A stretch of 64,000 nucleotides of DNA from positions 25,498,001-25,562,000 of the forward strand of contig CM051524.1 in the NCBI GenBank assembly GCA_028017165.1, given 5' to 3'. Position numbers and translations under genes: made by a program. This DNA is from Herpetospermum pedunculosum. Lineage: Eukaryota; Streptophyta; Magnoliopsida; Cucurbitales; Cucurbitaceae. This document shows positions 10,092 to 20,704 of this stretch, one piece after another. Each line of letters starts with the position of its first letter. The stretch's first letter is position 1. The notes under the pieces are model-generated. The model did no database searches and had not been told where the DNA came from. It saw only the letters and a program-made list of their open reading frames with translations.

Positions 10092-11524
10092 TGGTAACGA
10101 TATTTTTGAATTATCGCCAATCATCGGGTTGTCGAGACCCGCCAAAATAAATTTATAATTACCCGAATTCACTGAACTATTAGTAGATTAGCGGTAACGG
10201 GGTCGATCCACAGGGAATTAAGCGAATTTGACTTAAATCTAATTAAATTTGCAGACTGTGAAAATAAACAAAATGTGGGGATTTTGGTTTTTAGTTAACT
10301 AAGGGGGAACAACGCAAAATAGGGAAAACTTAACTAACGGAGCGTTCGACCCGGGACGATCGGGAATAAAATTAGCATGCCTTTGGATCATAGGTTGACG
10401 AAAATAATGGCTAAATAATTGAACGAATACGCAGCCCGTCTCAAATCAATAAATTAATTCGGACATGCTCCATGGATATTAATCAGACATAATAAATCAT
10501 GCTAATCAAGCATATCGATTGGACATTGGCGGCCAACGCTCTCCCAAGACCAATCGATAGCAACAAGCTAACTACGACGATTATCTAATTTGGACGCCAA
10601 ATTAGTGTCTCGATTTCAGATTCCATTTCGAGAAGAACGAAAGCCAAGAACGCAAGGAAGCCTATGCGTTCAATGGTATCGTTAATCTTTGTTACTTGGC
10701 GGTTCAGAGAGGCACGGCATCAAAACCTTTAACAAATGAAGCATGCTCGAATTCAAGGTTGTCTAGTCCTATCAATCAAACACATTCATAAAATAGGCAA
10801 AGAAATAGAAGCTAATTCAATCAATTACTAAAGCCAAAACAGAATTTGGTTCAACAACCTCACCAAAAGTTCAAACTACATTATTCTTTTACAATCCCGA
10901 GTAAAAAACGCTATAGACTACTCACTCATGATGGAAATAATGTTGGATGGCTCAATTCCAAGCTCCTTAGCCTCTCCCATGGTGAAAATGGCTGCTGAAA
11001 CGTCTAATCTGGTGCGGAGCCCGAGGTTGAAGATGGAGATAACGGCTAAAAATCGGACAAAAACTTAAGTATTTCGTAGGAGCGTCGAGACGCTAGGGCA
11101 GCGTCTCGACGCTGCGCCCTAAAGATTCAGCACGCGCAGTCGGGGCAGCGTCGAGACGCTCGGGCGGCGTCGCGACGCTGTGGAGCGTCGAGCGAGCGTC
11201 GAGACGCTGACCACTCGACGCTTGCTCTCGGGTGGAAACTCCAAATGACGCTTCAGGCTTCGGAGCGTCGAGCTAGCGTCGCGACGCTGTCGCTCGACGG
11301 TAGCTCTCGGGTTTTTGCATGGTATTTTGCCTTCATGTTTTTGCATGGTCCTTCCCCGGAAGTGTTCTTAGGTCTTTAAAATGCGATATTAAGCCTCGAA
11401 TGACGCCGAAACGCACCCGAGGGCGAATTACCGAGAACACCTGCAATTAACACATATAAACAAGATTAAGCATGTAATAATCATCAATTAGGGACATAAA
11501 CTTAGCTCCGAAATGGAGCTATCA
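10092..11524 (-). repeat. 5' LTR of E3 (1433 bp)
   Basis: On the minus strand it starts TGATAGCTCC (11524) and ends TTACCA (10092) immediately before the PBS. The outer boundary is inferred from the TG start and the switch to E4 sequence. The U3 part contains a dense palindrome cluster (11083-11305). No second LTR of this family is in the window, so the limits are approximate. Confidence 0.72.
11083..11305. repeat. GCGTCGAGACGC palindrome cluster in E3 LTR
   Basis: There are about eight to ten copies of a 10-14 bp GC-rich palindrome, AGCGTCGAGACGCT or AGCGTCGCGACGCT, several on top of half-sites such as GAGCGTCGAGC. They are spaced 15-40 bp apart in otherwise AT-rich LTR DNA. The cluster is on the promoter side of the LTR. 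Confidence 0.8.
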
Positions 11525-11890
11525 ATTGTGCTTAAGTGTTTTCTTCATTTATGATTGATTTGTTAATTAGAAAATTGAGGTTCGAGTCATTTGCATACAA
11601 TTGTTCATTCATAGAGAAATCTTGTTCTTTTCTCGAGGATGAGCAAAATGCTAAGTTTGGGGGTATTTTGATGAATTTATTTTAGGCATAGTAAAATATA
11701 TTATTTTTTTAGTTCTGTTGTTGGTTTATATAGACATTTTATCGACTAATTTAATTGTTTCTTATTTATTTTAATTATAGAAGCAAATTGGAAGAAAGTT
11801 TAAGAAAATAGATGTTTCAAGCAAAAGTCCAACAACACACTGATTTAAAAAAAAAAAAAAAAAAATTACAGAGCCTAGGCGCCCAAACCT
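11525..11890 (+). mobile_element. E4: third gypsy-type element, 3' internal end and left part of its 3' LTR
   Basis: 11525-11668 is the end of an internal region finishing GAGCAAAATGCTAAGTTTGG plus GGGTATT, a typical plant gypsy PPT context. An LTR starts TGATGAATTT at 11669. The LTR breaks off at about 11890 in GCCTAGGCGCCCAAACCT, next to Athila ORF3 sequence. It resumes at 50423 with CCTAGGCGC, so the element was split by E5. A homopolymer A tract is at about 11848-11866. Confidence 0.7.
11651..11668 (+). promoter_or_regulatory. Polypurine tract (E4)
   Basis: CTAAGTTTGGGGGTATTT lies just before the TGATGA LTR start. The context GGATGAGCAAAATGCTAAG matches the usual end of plant Ty3/gypsy internal regions. 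Confidence 0.65.
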
Positions 11891-13162
11891 AGGGAAGCCA
11901 GCCCTGAGAGCCCTGTACAGAAGAATGATTCGATGGACGAGACACTGGGGGATTGCCTCCAGCAGATGACAACCAAGGCAAGGTTGAAGAAGAAGGCAGC
12001 CAAGGTTGTCAAGGCCAAACGGCCAAGAACAAAGAAGAAGTCCAAGAAGAAGAAGTCCAGGGCTGCGCCTTCCTCACAGAAGGAGAGTGATGAGCCATCT
12101 CTGAAGAAGCTCAAGATTGAGGCTGCTGAGTCAGCCAAACCGAAAGACAAAGGGAAAGCCAAGCTTTACCCTGAAGATGAGCCTCAATCAGTGAGGTATG
12201 TGTCCTCTGATGCTGAGTCCAGAGGCACTGAGCTGAGGAAGAGGGAGTTGCTGCACGAGAAGGGATTCCTCGACGCACCTACTGACCTGCCGCAGTTCTT
12301 GCGCGCAGGGATCACGAATCACGGCTGGGAGGAGCTGTGCAGACCACCCAATCCAGCCTACTCCAACATGGTGTATGACTTCTACGCCAATCTGATGAAT
12401 CCTGAGGATGGCCTATCTGTGGTCAGAGGTGTTGAAGTGGACTTCTCAGCAAAGGCGATCAACGAAGCCTATGGCCTCAAAGGCCAAAAACATACTGACT
12501 ATGCGAGGATTGTTGATGAGCCAACAGAAGCTGTCTTGGAGGAGGCCATTCGGATCATTGGCCAGCCAGAGGCATCATGGACAATATCGCGCAATGGGAG
12601 GCACACCCTGATGAGTGCCACCCTCACAGCCAAGGCGGCTGTCTGGTTTTCCTTCGTTAGAAGGAAGCTGTCCCCAGTGACCCATGAGACCACCATCAAC
12701 CAGAGTAGATCGCTGCTGGTCTACGCGATCATGCGAGGTCTCACAATCAATGTGGGCGAAGTCATTGCAGCTTCCATTGCTGACTGCGCCAAAAAGGGTA
12801 AGGGACCACTTTTCTTTCCCAACACCATTACTAAACTGTGCTTACGTGCAGGGGTCCCAATCGAGCGCATGGAAAGGCAGCTGGCCTACACGGGCTACCT
12901 GGAATTGCCTACTGCCTTGAGGTTGCGCAGAAAGGGGAACATGGAGTTCGAGCTCGATGGCCTGGCTGCTGCTCAGTCTTTGACCATGGCCTGCCTGACG
13001 GATCTGCAGAAGAGGATGGCTCAATGGGCCACATATGCGCAGGCAAGGGACAAGGAAGTTGCTGACCAATTGGGATGCATTTTTCCTGAATTCCCCACGA
13101 ACCTAATGACTCCATGGGCGCCTCCACGACCACGAAGGACTGATGATGAGGAAGACATTTGA
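11891..13162 (+). pseudogene. Athila ORF3, 5'-truncated (left copy of E5)
   Basis: The frame is open from the junction to the stop at 13162. The first in-frame ATG is at 11933 (MDETLGDCLQQM, 409 aa). The Ser/Pro-rich N-terminus is missing, but the lysine-rich stretch and the complete conserved C-terminal domain remain. It matches the right-hand E5 copy almost base for base, but has CAG where that copy has a TAG stop (33257-33259). No promoter or leader remains. Confidence 0.88.
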
Positions 13163-14626
13163 GTGCTAGTCTGAGAAGCACTAAAGGGAGTATTGCTGTT
13201 CCCTTAAAATAAGAAAACAAATAAAACTGCTTTTTGTTGAACCATGTGAATTATGCTGTTTTGAGTTAATCTTTTGATCTTTTTTAGTTGCTTAGTTTTA
13301 CTGTTTATAGTTGTTTAGTGTAGTCTGATGGTAGCTGATTAGGTAGATTAGTTTAGTTTCATTTTTGTATAGCTTGGATGATTGGAAAAAGCATGCATAG
13401 GGGCCTTAACCACTGATATATCCGCCCTGTCTTTATTGCGAAATAATTGCGGACACCGCAATTTTTATTAGTAAATGCATGTTTTAGATTGAATGTTTAG
13501 CTAGGCTGGTTCTGTTGAAATTCTATCTTTTGCTGCTATCATGACTACCCTATATAGCTTATCTCAAAGCATGCTGGATGAGTGTCATTGGACACCCTTT
13601 GATAGTTTAAATTCGCCTCTTAAAAGTGCTCAGCATGCATAACTTTAAGTCCTTGCTTGACTTTTTTTTATAAATTTCTGCTGCTGTGATATTTGCTTTT
13701 AGACTGTTCTGTCTATGCCTAGGGCTTTTAGATTCTCTTTGTTTTACCTTAGACTAGATGCTTCTAGGACAAGTTTGGGGGTGTGCCACCTCAGACACTC
13801 ATTGGGGACAATGAGTAGTTTAAGTTTGGGGGAAGCCACCCTAGGCCTAGGAACATTCCTCTCTCTCTTTAAGCATAAGCATTCTTCTTCTCCTTTACAA
13901 AGATAATGATGAGCTGGAAAAAAAAAAAAAAAAAAAAATGAGAAATAAAATAAAGAGGGGTGTCTCTCTTAGGTTGCTGAGTAATCAGTGCCAAGTGTGT
14001 AACCCACAAGTGGCATTGCATCAAAAGGCAACCAAAGGAGAGGCTCCACCTAAGTAAGAAAGAAAGAAAAAGAAAAAAATAGGGAAGAAGAATGTATACC
14101 TAGGAGTTGCAACTTTGTGGCTTAGATGTCCTAAATAAAAAGAACTCTGATCCTCAATTGGCTGAGCGCAAAGTTGTAATTTGTAGGGTTGTTTAGGGAG
14201 ATGAATGTATGTCCAATGTAGTGATGCCAGGGTTTAGGTTGTTCTCTTAAAGTACTACTGTCACTGTTAATACTAAGACTGGCATGACTCTAAGGAATCC
14301 TAGGTAGCTCAAAAGTAAAAACTAGAAGCATGTACTGAGTCTGGGGTAAAGCTAGGTAGAATTTGAAACCTTAGGGATAGTGGCATGATATGACAAAAGC
14401 AAGTGGATCAGTTGTAGGGAGTTAATGAAATAGCAGAAGTATTAGGCGTGCAAAGTCAGAAGAAGCAATATAAAAGGTTAGTTGTAAACCTAGAAGTGTG
14501 TCACAGGACAACACTGCTATAGATAGGAGTGTAGGGGAGTCAGTAAGTGGTTAAAGAAGATGAAATAGCAGCCTAGGCAAGTCCTTAGATTGCTCGAGGA
14601 CGAGCAAAACCTTAAGTTTGGGGGTG
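13163..14626 (+). other. Athila 3' non-coding tail (left copy of E5)
   Basis: Nearly identical to 47243-48706. It contains the AATTGCGG motif (about 13434-13463), the hairpin at 13797-13816, an A-rich tract near 13916-13938, and the PPT at 14608-14626 directly before the next LTR. Confidence 0.75.
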
Positions 14627-16330
14627 TGTTACGTCTCCAAAAGTGACCTTTTTAGGACTTATTTAGCTTAGAAAGATGTACACTCTTAGGTGTTTTTGAT
14701 AGGATTTAGCTTAAACCTATGCTTATATATGAGAATTAGAAGAAGGTAGCTAAATTAGGACTTGTATGCAAAAGGAAAGAAAAGGATTAAAAACCGAAGT
14801 TAAAAGAAGGAAAAATGTGCATTGCGGCAGCATTGCGGAAACATTGCTAAAACCGCAATGTTTCAAGTGAAAACCGTAAGTTGACTGATCTGTTTCTGTT
14901 AATTTCCGTTATTTCAGGGATTCGTTCTTTCTCCTCCATCCATTTTGAAGTACGACGTTGAGGATGGATGGTTCTCCTTGGCCCAGACGCACCTGCAGAT
15001 TACTATAAAAGGGGGTCAAAGTAGAGGGTTCAATCATCATCCGAAAGCGTAGAAGTCTTCTCGCAGCTCCATCTTTTCTCCTGTTTTTCTTTGTCGTCTG
15101 TTGGTTTGCGAAGTCTAGCTGTTGGAGTCGATAATCTGATAGGAAGGAGAGAAGATTCATCTTCTCTCCCGATTGGATTCATCCAAGCAAGGCTGATCTT
15201 TCTCATCCTTCAGCCGAGGCGGTTGCGACGAGGCGTTCAAGCTCTTTTACTGCTTTCTGTTTTCATTTCTAATTTCCAGCGTTGTTTAGTTGTTGTTTCT
15301 GTTCTAGTAGCTAGTTTATTGCATTTCGTTGCTTTCTGTCTTTGTGTTATTCACTTTAAGCTTTCCTGTGTTCATTCAAACAATCAAGTAATCAAAAGCA
15401 AAATTCAGCATTTCACAGTTTCTTGCCTTTGCGGTCTACTGTTTTTCCTTACTGTTTTGTCTTTAAATTCCTTCTAAGCATGTCTGTTTTATCTCTCATT
15501 TCTGTTCTCCCTATATCCATGAGTAACTAAGTCACATAGGGGCATGCTAATGACAATACTATAGGCTAAAAAACATGAACCGAGCATGTAGGATAGCTCT
15601 CGAAGCATTGATTGTGTGTAAGCTTCATCCCACGGGCAATTTCGATTGGCCATCCATTTTGTCCAAAGAACTCCTAACCTCTGGAAGGAGTAAGAGTTCA
15701 GAGTCATACACTCATGCTAGCCTTTCAAGGTAGCCAGAAAACGACCTAGGAATAGGCGTTTTCCTAGTACAAACCATAACTTTCTGCTTTAACAAGATGC
15801 TTAAGACCTTACTTGGACATGAGTAAACTAAAGAATCTAATGCATGAAATCGGAAGATACATGAGATTGAGTGAGTTTGATGCATAGAGAGTTGATCCAA
15901 TGCTTGAGAATCGTGAGAAAATGCCTATAGAGGAGTCGTTAGTAGCCCTTGTTTCTCCATTTTACACACTTTCGCTGTTAGGAAAATTGCGGTAGAATTG
16001 CTGTTTCCGCAATTCTGCTAAGTTTAAAATTCTGTTTAGCTAAGTTCCTCTTCGTTTATTAATCTCTTCCCTTTTCATTTGAGTTTATCTTTGACTTGCA
16101 CTTGTTGATGTTGCTATCCTTAGAAATTAGACAATTTAAAACCAATTCTACCCCATCAAATCCACCCATTCTTTCTTAACAATACACTTCACGAGTAGCT
16201 CATAATAAATCTCTGTGGGAAAACGAATGAAAAAAATACTTACTACTTGCTATAAGATCATGTATGCTTGCATGTTCTGAGTGCTCTCTCTCTTACTGCT
16301 TATTTATTTTAACACATTGAGCACGCAACA
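14627..16330 (+). repeat. Shared internal LTR of E5 (subtype II, 1704 bp)
   Basis: A PPT lies directly upstream and a PBS directly downstream, so this LTR is at once the 3' LTR of the left unit and the 5' LTR of the right unit. Compared with 48707-50422 it lacks about 12 bp near 16125 and differs at many more sites than the E8 pair. The TATA box is at 15004-15011. Motif sites are at about 14820-14863 and 15984-16016. Confidence 0.93.
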
Positions 16331-16336
16331 AGTTTT

Positions 16337-16354
16337 TGGCGCCGCTGCCGGGGA
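16337..16354 (+). promoter_or_regulatory. PBS, tRNA-Asp type (E5)
   Basis: TGGCGCCGCTGCCGGGGA lies six bases after the LTR. There is one mismatch to the complement of the plant tRNA-Asp 3' end. Confidence 0.85.
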
Positions 16355-16459
16355 TTTATTTAAGTGAAAACGAAGTTTGTTAAGTTTGAAACACCAAGTT
16401 TATTGTCTATTGTAACTGATCTATTTCCATTTCTTTTGCAGGTACCATTGGGTTAGTTT

Positions 16460-18715
16460 ATGAATGAGTCTTCAAGTAGTGATCTAGAGTTCAATCCTGA
16501 GCCCGAGAGACTATTTAGAGCCAGAAATAGAGCCAAGAAACGTCTCTTTGACCAACCCTCTATACCTCCAATAATTTCGGGAACCGCAATTCCTCCGCAA
16601 TTGTCTCAAGAAGAAATGGATGGAATAGTTCCAAATCTGGTGCCTGTCATTCGCAATCCCATCGAAATAGCGAATGATAAGGATAGTGCCATACTTTCTT
16701 ACCTAGTACCTATGCCTGGGGAGCTGAACCCCAGCATAATCCGCCCTGAAATCACTGCCAACTCATTCGAGTTAAAGCCAGTGATGTTCCAAATGTTGTC
16801 CACTGTGGGACAATTCTTTGGAGTGGAAAATGAGGATCCCCACAACCATCTTAGAAACTTCCTAGGAGTTAGTGATACATTCATCATCCCTGGAGTTTCC
16901 CAAGAAGCCTTGAGGCTCTATCTGTTCCCTTACTCTTTGAGGGACAAAGCCAAAACGTGGTTAAACTCATTACCCTCTGGATCAGTCCTTAATTGGACAG
17001 ACTTAGCAGAGAAATTCCTAGTCAAATACTTCCCACCTGATAGGAATTCTACCTTTCGTGATGATATAATCAAGTTCAAACAAGCTGAGAGTGAGTCTCT
17101 TCACGAAGCTTGGACAAGGTTCAAGGACCTTCTTCTTAAATGTCCACATCATGGCATCCCATGGTGTATCCAAATAGAGGTATTTTTCAAAGGATGCAAC
17201 CCCAGCACTAGACAAGTCTTAAATTCATCTGCTGGTGGTTCCATGTTGTCCAAGAGTTATAATGAAGCCTATGAGATCTTGGAGAAGATCTCAGCATCTC
17301 ACTGTAGGTGGTCAGATGATCCAGTTGAGCCAACTAGAGCTCAAGACAAGGACGCACTCAATGCCATGAGTAGTCAAATAAGCGCCCTGACCAACCTAGT
17401 CAAGCAAATGGCTCAAGCCAATCTCCAAACTAGTGTCAACACCGCCACAGCCATGTCAATGGGCACCCAACCAAGTCAAGGTGAGACACTTATCTGTGGA
17501 TTCTGTGGGGAAGGGCACCTGTATGAATACTGCCCTGGGAATCCAGCCTCAGTCTGCTATGTTGGAAGCCAGCAGCAGCCTAGGAACAACCCCTATTCCA
17601 ATACTTACAATCCTGGTTGGAGGAACCACCCAAACCTGTCATGGGGTGGCCAGCAGAATGCTAACCAAGCTCCTAACCAACCAAGACCGAGTGGAACACC
17701 TGGTTTCACTCCCCAACATAACCAGTCCATGTATCAAAAACCATATAACCAACCTGTAGGGTCTTCTGTAGAAAACTTACTCAAGGAATACATAGCCAAG
17801 AATGATGCCACTCTACAGAGTCAGCAAGCTACTCTTAGGAGCCTAGAGAACCAAATAGGGCAACTAGCCAACGAACTCAAGAGTAGGCCCCATGGTAGAC
17901 TACCTGCTAACACTGAAGTGCCAAGGAGAGATGGTAAAGAGCAAGTTCAAGCAATTGAACTTAGAAGTGGTTTTCCATTGGTGAGCAACACAAAAGAAAC
18001 ACCAAAGAGAGTAGAGAACAATGAGTCTAGTGCTCCACTGGAGTCGCGGCCAAACCAAGATCAACCATCACCAAGCACATCAGGACCAAGGCTGGATCCA
18101 ATCATAGAAGAGATAGAAGAAATTCCAAGGCCTCCACCTATCCTGAGGCGACCTGAAGTGCCTGCATATGTGCCACCACCTCCATTTCCTAGAAGGCTAA
18201 AGAAGAAACAAGAACAGGAAGTGCACTTTAATAAATTTCTAGAAATCCTTAAGCAAGTGCATGTTAATATTCCTTTTGTAGAAGTTTTACAGTCTATGCC
18301 CTCTTATGTAAAGTTTTTGAAGGATATTATTACTAACAAAAGAATAATTGGTGAGTTTGAAACAGTAAATCTCACTGAGGAGTGCAGTGCCATACTCCAG
18401 AACAAGCTACCCAAGAAGGAGAAGGATCCTAGTTCCTTCACCTTACCTGTAGAGCTAGGAGGCAAGCACGTGGGCAGAGCTCTTTGTGACCTGGGAGCCA
18501 GCATAAACCTCATGCCCCTATCACTATTCCGCCAGCTAGGAATAGGAGAAGCACGTCCAACCACTGTCACTTTACAACTAGCAGACAGATCCATAGCATA
18601 CCCTGAGGGTAAGATTGAGGATATTCTTGTAAAGGTTGACAAGTTTATTTTCCTTGCAGATTTCATTATCCTGGATTATGAAGCAGACAAGGAGGTCCCC
18701 ATCCTATTAGGCAGA
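16460..18715 (+). pseudogene. gag: Athila gag-protease, truncated by E6
   Basis: An open frame of 752 residues from MNESSSSDLEF. It holds the gag domain (about 100-260), the zinc knuckle CGFCGEGHLYEYC (about 345), and the complete aspartic protease with CDLGASINLM (about 675). It breaks at LLGR, exactly where E6's LTR begins (18716), picking up a Cys codon and a stop from the LTR. The remaining RT, RNase H and integrase sequence of this copy is absent everywhere in the window. No earlier defect is seen, so the gene was probably open when E6 arrived. Confidence 0.9.
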
Positions 18716-18909
18716 TGTTAAGTCTCTGAAAGTGACTTATTTAGGACCCATTTAGCTTAAGAAGATGTACACTTTTAGGTGTTTTTGATAGCATTTAGCC
18801 TAAACCTATGCTTAAATATGAGAATGAGAAGAAGGTAGCTAAATTAGGACTTATGCACAATAGGAAAGAAAAGGGTTGAAAACCGAAGGAAAAGAATGAA
18901 AAAAACTGC

Positions 18910-18949
18910 ATTGCGACAGCATTGCGAAAACATTGCTGAAGCCGCAATT
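18910..18949 (+). repeat. AATTGCGG/CCGCAATT motif, site a (LTR U3)
   Basis: Three ATTGC(G) half-sites are followed by CCGCAATT. It lies 144-183 bp upstream of the TATA box and is present at this place in every Athila LTR in the window. Confidence 0.75.
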
Positions 18950-19710
18950 ATTCAAGTGAAAACCGTAAGTTGACTGATCCTTTTCTGTTAATTTCCGTAA
19001 TTTCAGGGATTCGTTCTTTCTCCTCCATCCATTCTGATATATGACGTTGAAGATTGATGGTTCTCCTTGGCCCAAACGCACCTGCAAACTACTATAAAAG
19101 GGGGCCAAAGTCGGAGGTTCAAGCATCATCCGAAAGCGTAGAGTCTTCTCGCAGTCCATCTTTTCGCCCTGTTTTCCTTTGCCGTCTGTTGGAGTGAGAG
19201 TCTCAGCTGTTGGAATCGATAATCTGATAGGAAGGAGAGGAGATTCTTCTTCTCTCTCGATTGGATTCATCCAAGCAAGGCTGACCTTTCATCCCCTTCA
19301 TTCGAGGCGACTGCAACGAGGCTTTCATGCGTCATTTCCTGCTTTCTGTTTTCCTTTTCTAATTTCCAGCTTTGATCAGTTGTTGTTTCTAGCTTAATGT
19401 CCTATCTACTGCATTTCGTCGCTGTCTGTCTTTGAATTATTTCCTTTAAATTCCCTTTTGTTCGTTCAAACATTCAAAGTAATCAAATTACAAGTTTCCA
19501 TTTCACAGTTTCCATCTTCTGCTGCTACGGTTTTGTCTTACTGTTTTAAGTATATTTCCCTTCTGAGCATGTCTGTTTTATCTTATACTTTTGTTCTCTA
19601 TATATCCATGAGTAGCTAAGTCACTTAGGGGCATGCTAATGACAGAACTATAGGCTAAAAAACGTGAACCAAGCATGTAGGATAGCTATCGAAGCATTGA
19701 TTGTATGTAA

Positions 19711-19870
19711 GCTTCCTCCCACGGGCAATTTCGATTGGCCATCCATTTTGTCCAAAGAACTCCTAACCTCTGGAAGGAGTAAGAGTTCAGAGTCGTATAA
19801 TCATGCTAGCCTTTCATGGTAACCAGGAAACGGCCTAGGAATAGGCGTTTCCCTAGTACAAACTAAACAC
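19711..19870 (+). other. Highly conserved LTR block
   Basis: The run beginning CCCACGGGCAATTTCGATTG is almost unchanged between subtypes I, II and III (compare 54457-54605), while the flanking LTR sequence differs widely. It contains inverted repeats, CTCC/GGAG and CTAGG/CCTAG around AATAGGCGTTT. It lies downstream of the TATA box and is therefore transcribed. Confidence 0.65.
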
Positions 19871-20072
19871 TTCTGTTTTAACAAGATGCTTAAGACCTTA
19901 CTTTGAGTCGAGTAAACTAAAGAATCTAATGCATGGAATCGGACGATACATGAGATAGAGTGAGTTTGATGCATAGAGAGTAGATCCAGTGCTTGAGAAT
20001 CGTATAACAATGCCTATAAGATAGTCATTAGTAGCCCTTAATTCACCCATTTACACACTTTCGCTGTTATTC

Positions 20073-20102
20073 AATTGCGGTAAAATTGCAGTGTCCGCAA
20101 TT
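20073..20102 (+). repeat. AATTGCGG/CCGCAATT motif, site b (LTR, 330 bp from its end)
   Basis: AATTGCGGTAAAATTGC followed by CCGCAATT. The same position is occupied in the other LTRs (for example 4853-4882, and 15984-16016); it is decayed in E10 (54821-54849). Confidence 0.75.
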
Positions 20103-20438
20103 CTGCTAAGTTACCATTCTGTTTAGCTGTTTTCTTCTTCGTTTATTAATTCCATCTCTTGTTCTTTGAGTCTAATTTCAACTTGCATTTGTTTATGTTG
20201 CATTCCTTTACACATTCAGCAAAAATTAGATAATTAAAAACCAATTTTACCCCATCAAATCCACCCCTTCCTTCTTAACAAATACACTTCATGAATAGCT
20301 AAAAATAAGTCTCTGTGGAAAAAACGAATGAAATATACTTACTACTTGCTGTGAGACCATGTATGCTTGCATGTTCTGAGTGCTCTATCTACCTTCTTGC
20401 TTATTTATCTTTAACACATTGAGCACGCAACAAGTTTT

Positions 20439-20456
20439 TGGCGCCGCTGCCGGGGA
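20439..20456 (+). promoter_or_regulatory. PBS, tRNA-Asp type (E6)
   Basis: TGGCGCCGCTGCCGGGGA, six bases after the LTR end; one mismatch to tRNA-Asp. Confidence 0.87.
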
Positions 20457-20540
20457 CTTATTTTAAGTGAAAACGAAGTTTGTTAAGTCTGAAACACCAA
20501 GTTATTTTCCATTGAATTTGATCCATCTTCATTTCTTCTT

Positions 20541-20543
20541 CAG
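20541..20543 (+). promoter_or_regulatory. Splice-site-like CAG|GTACC before gag (E6)
   Basis: A pyrimidine run and CAG lie 20 nt upstream of the gag ATG at 20563, conserved in all five gag leaders. This is a possible acceptor for removing part of the leader, or a donor for an ORF3 message. Confidence 0.4.
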
Positions 20544-20675
20544 GTACCATTTAGGGTAGTTTATGAATGAGACTCCAAGTAGTGATCTAGAGTTCAACCC
20601 TGAGCCTGAAAGATTATTTAAAGCTAGAAATAGAGCCAAGAAACGTCTCTTTAAACAACCCCTTTTACCTCAAAT

Positions 20676-20704
20676 AATTGCTGAAACCGCAGAGTCTCCG
20701 CAAT
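20676..20704 (+). repeat. AATTGCGG/CCGCAATT motif, site c (inside gag)
   Basis: AATTGCTGAAACCGCAG followed by CCGCAAT within codons about 38-48 of gag. Better preserved copies are at 7003-7032 (-), 16575-16605 and 44502-44531 (-). The encoded residues vary, while the inverted ATTGCGG pattern persists. Confidence 0.6.

Larger units (their letters stand above)
8990..11524 (-). mobile_element. E3: second Ty3/gypsy family, 5' part
   Basis: On the minus strand this reads 5' LTR, tRNA-Asp PBS, leader and a decayed gag, cut by E2 at 8989/8990. The LTR and gag are unrelated at nucleotide level to the Athila family here, though the gag layout is similar. It lies inside the 3' end of E4's internal region. 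Confidence 0.82.
18716..20432 (+). repeat. 5' LTR of E6 (subtype I, 1717 bp)
   Basis: TGTTAAG to CAACA, complete. The TATA box is at 19093-19100. Motif sites are at 18910-18949 and 20073-20102, and the conserved central block at about 19711-19870. A PBS follows directly. Confidence 0.95.

Noticed and set aside
11083..11305. CRISPR-like array in the E3 LTR
   Set aside because: Units are palindromic with variable cores, irregular spacing and no unique spacers of constant length; the context is a plant LTR.
11891..16330. Reading 11891-16330 as an independent insertion next to E5
   Set aside because: No target duplication or own 5' LTR is present, and its ORF3-tail is almost identical to that at 33231-48706; a tandem recombinant is simpler.
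18851..19270. A 139-aa ORF repeated in several LTRs (also 29561-29980 and 32300-32719)
   Set aside because: It lies antisense to the LTR promoter region, is kept only because the LTRs are near-identical, and has no protein-like features; subtype II LTRs break it.
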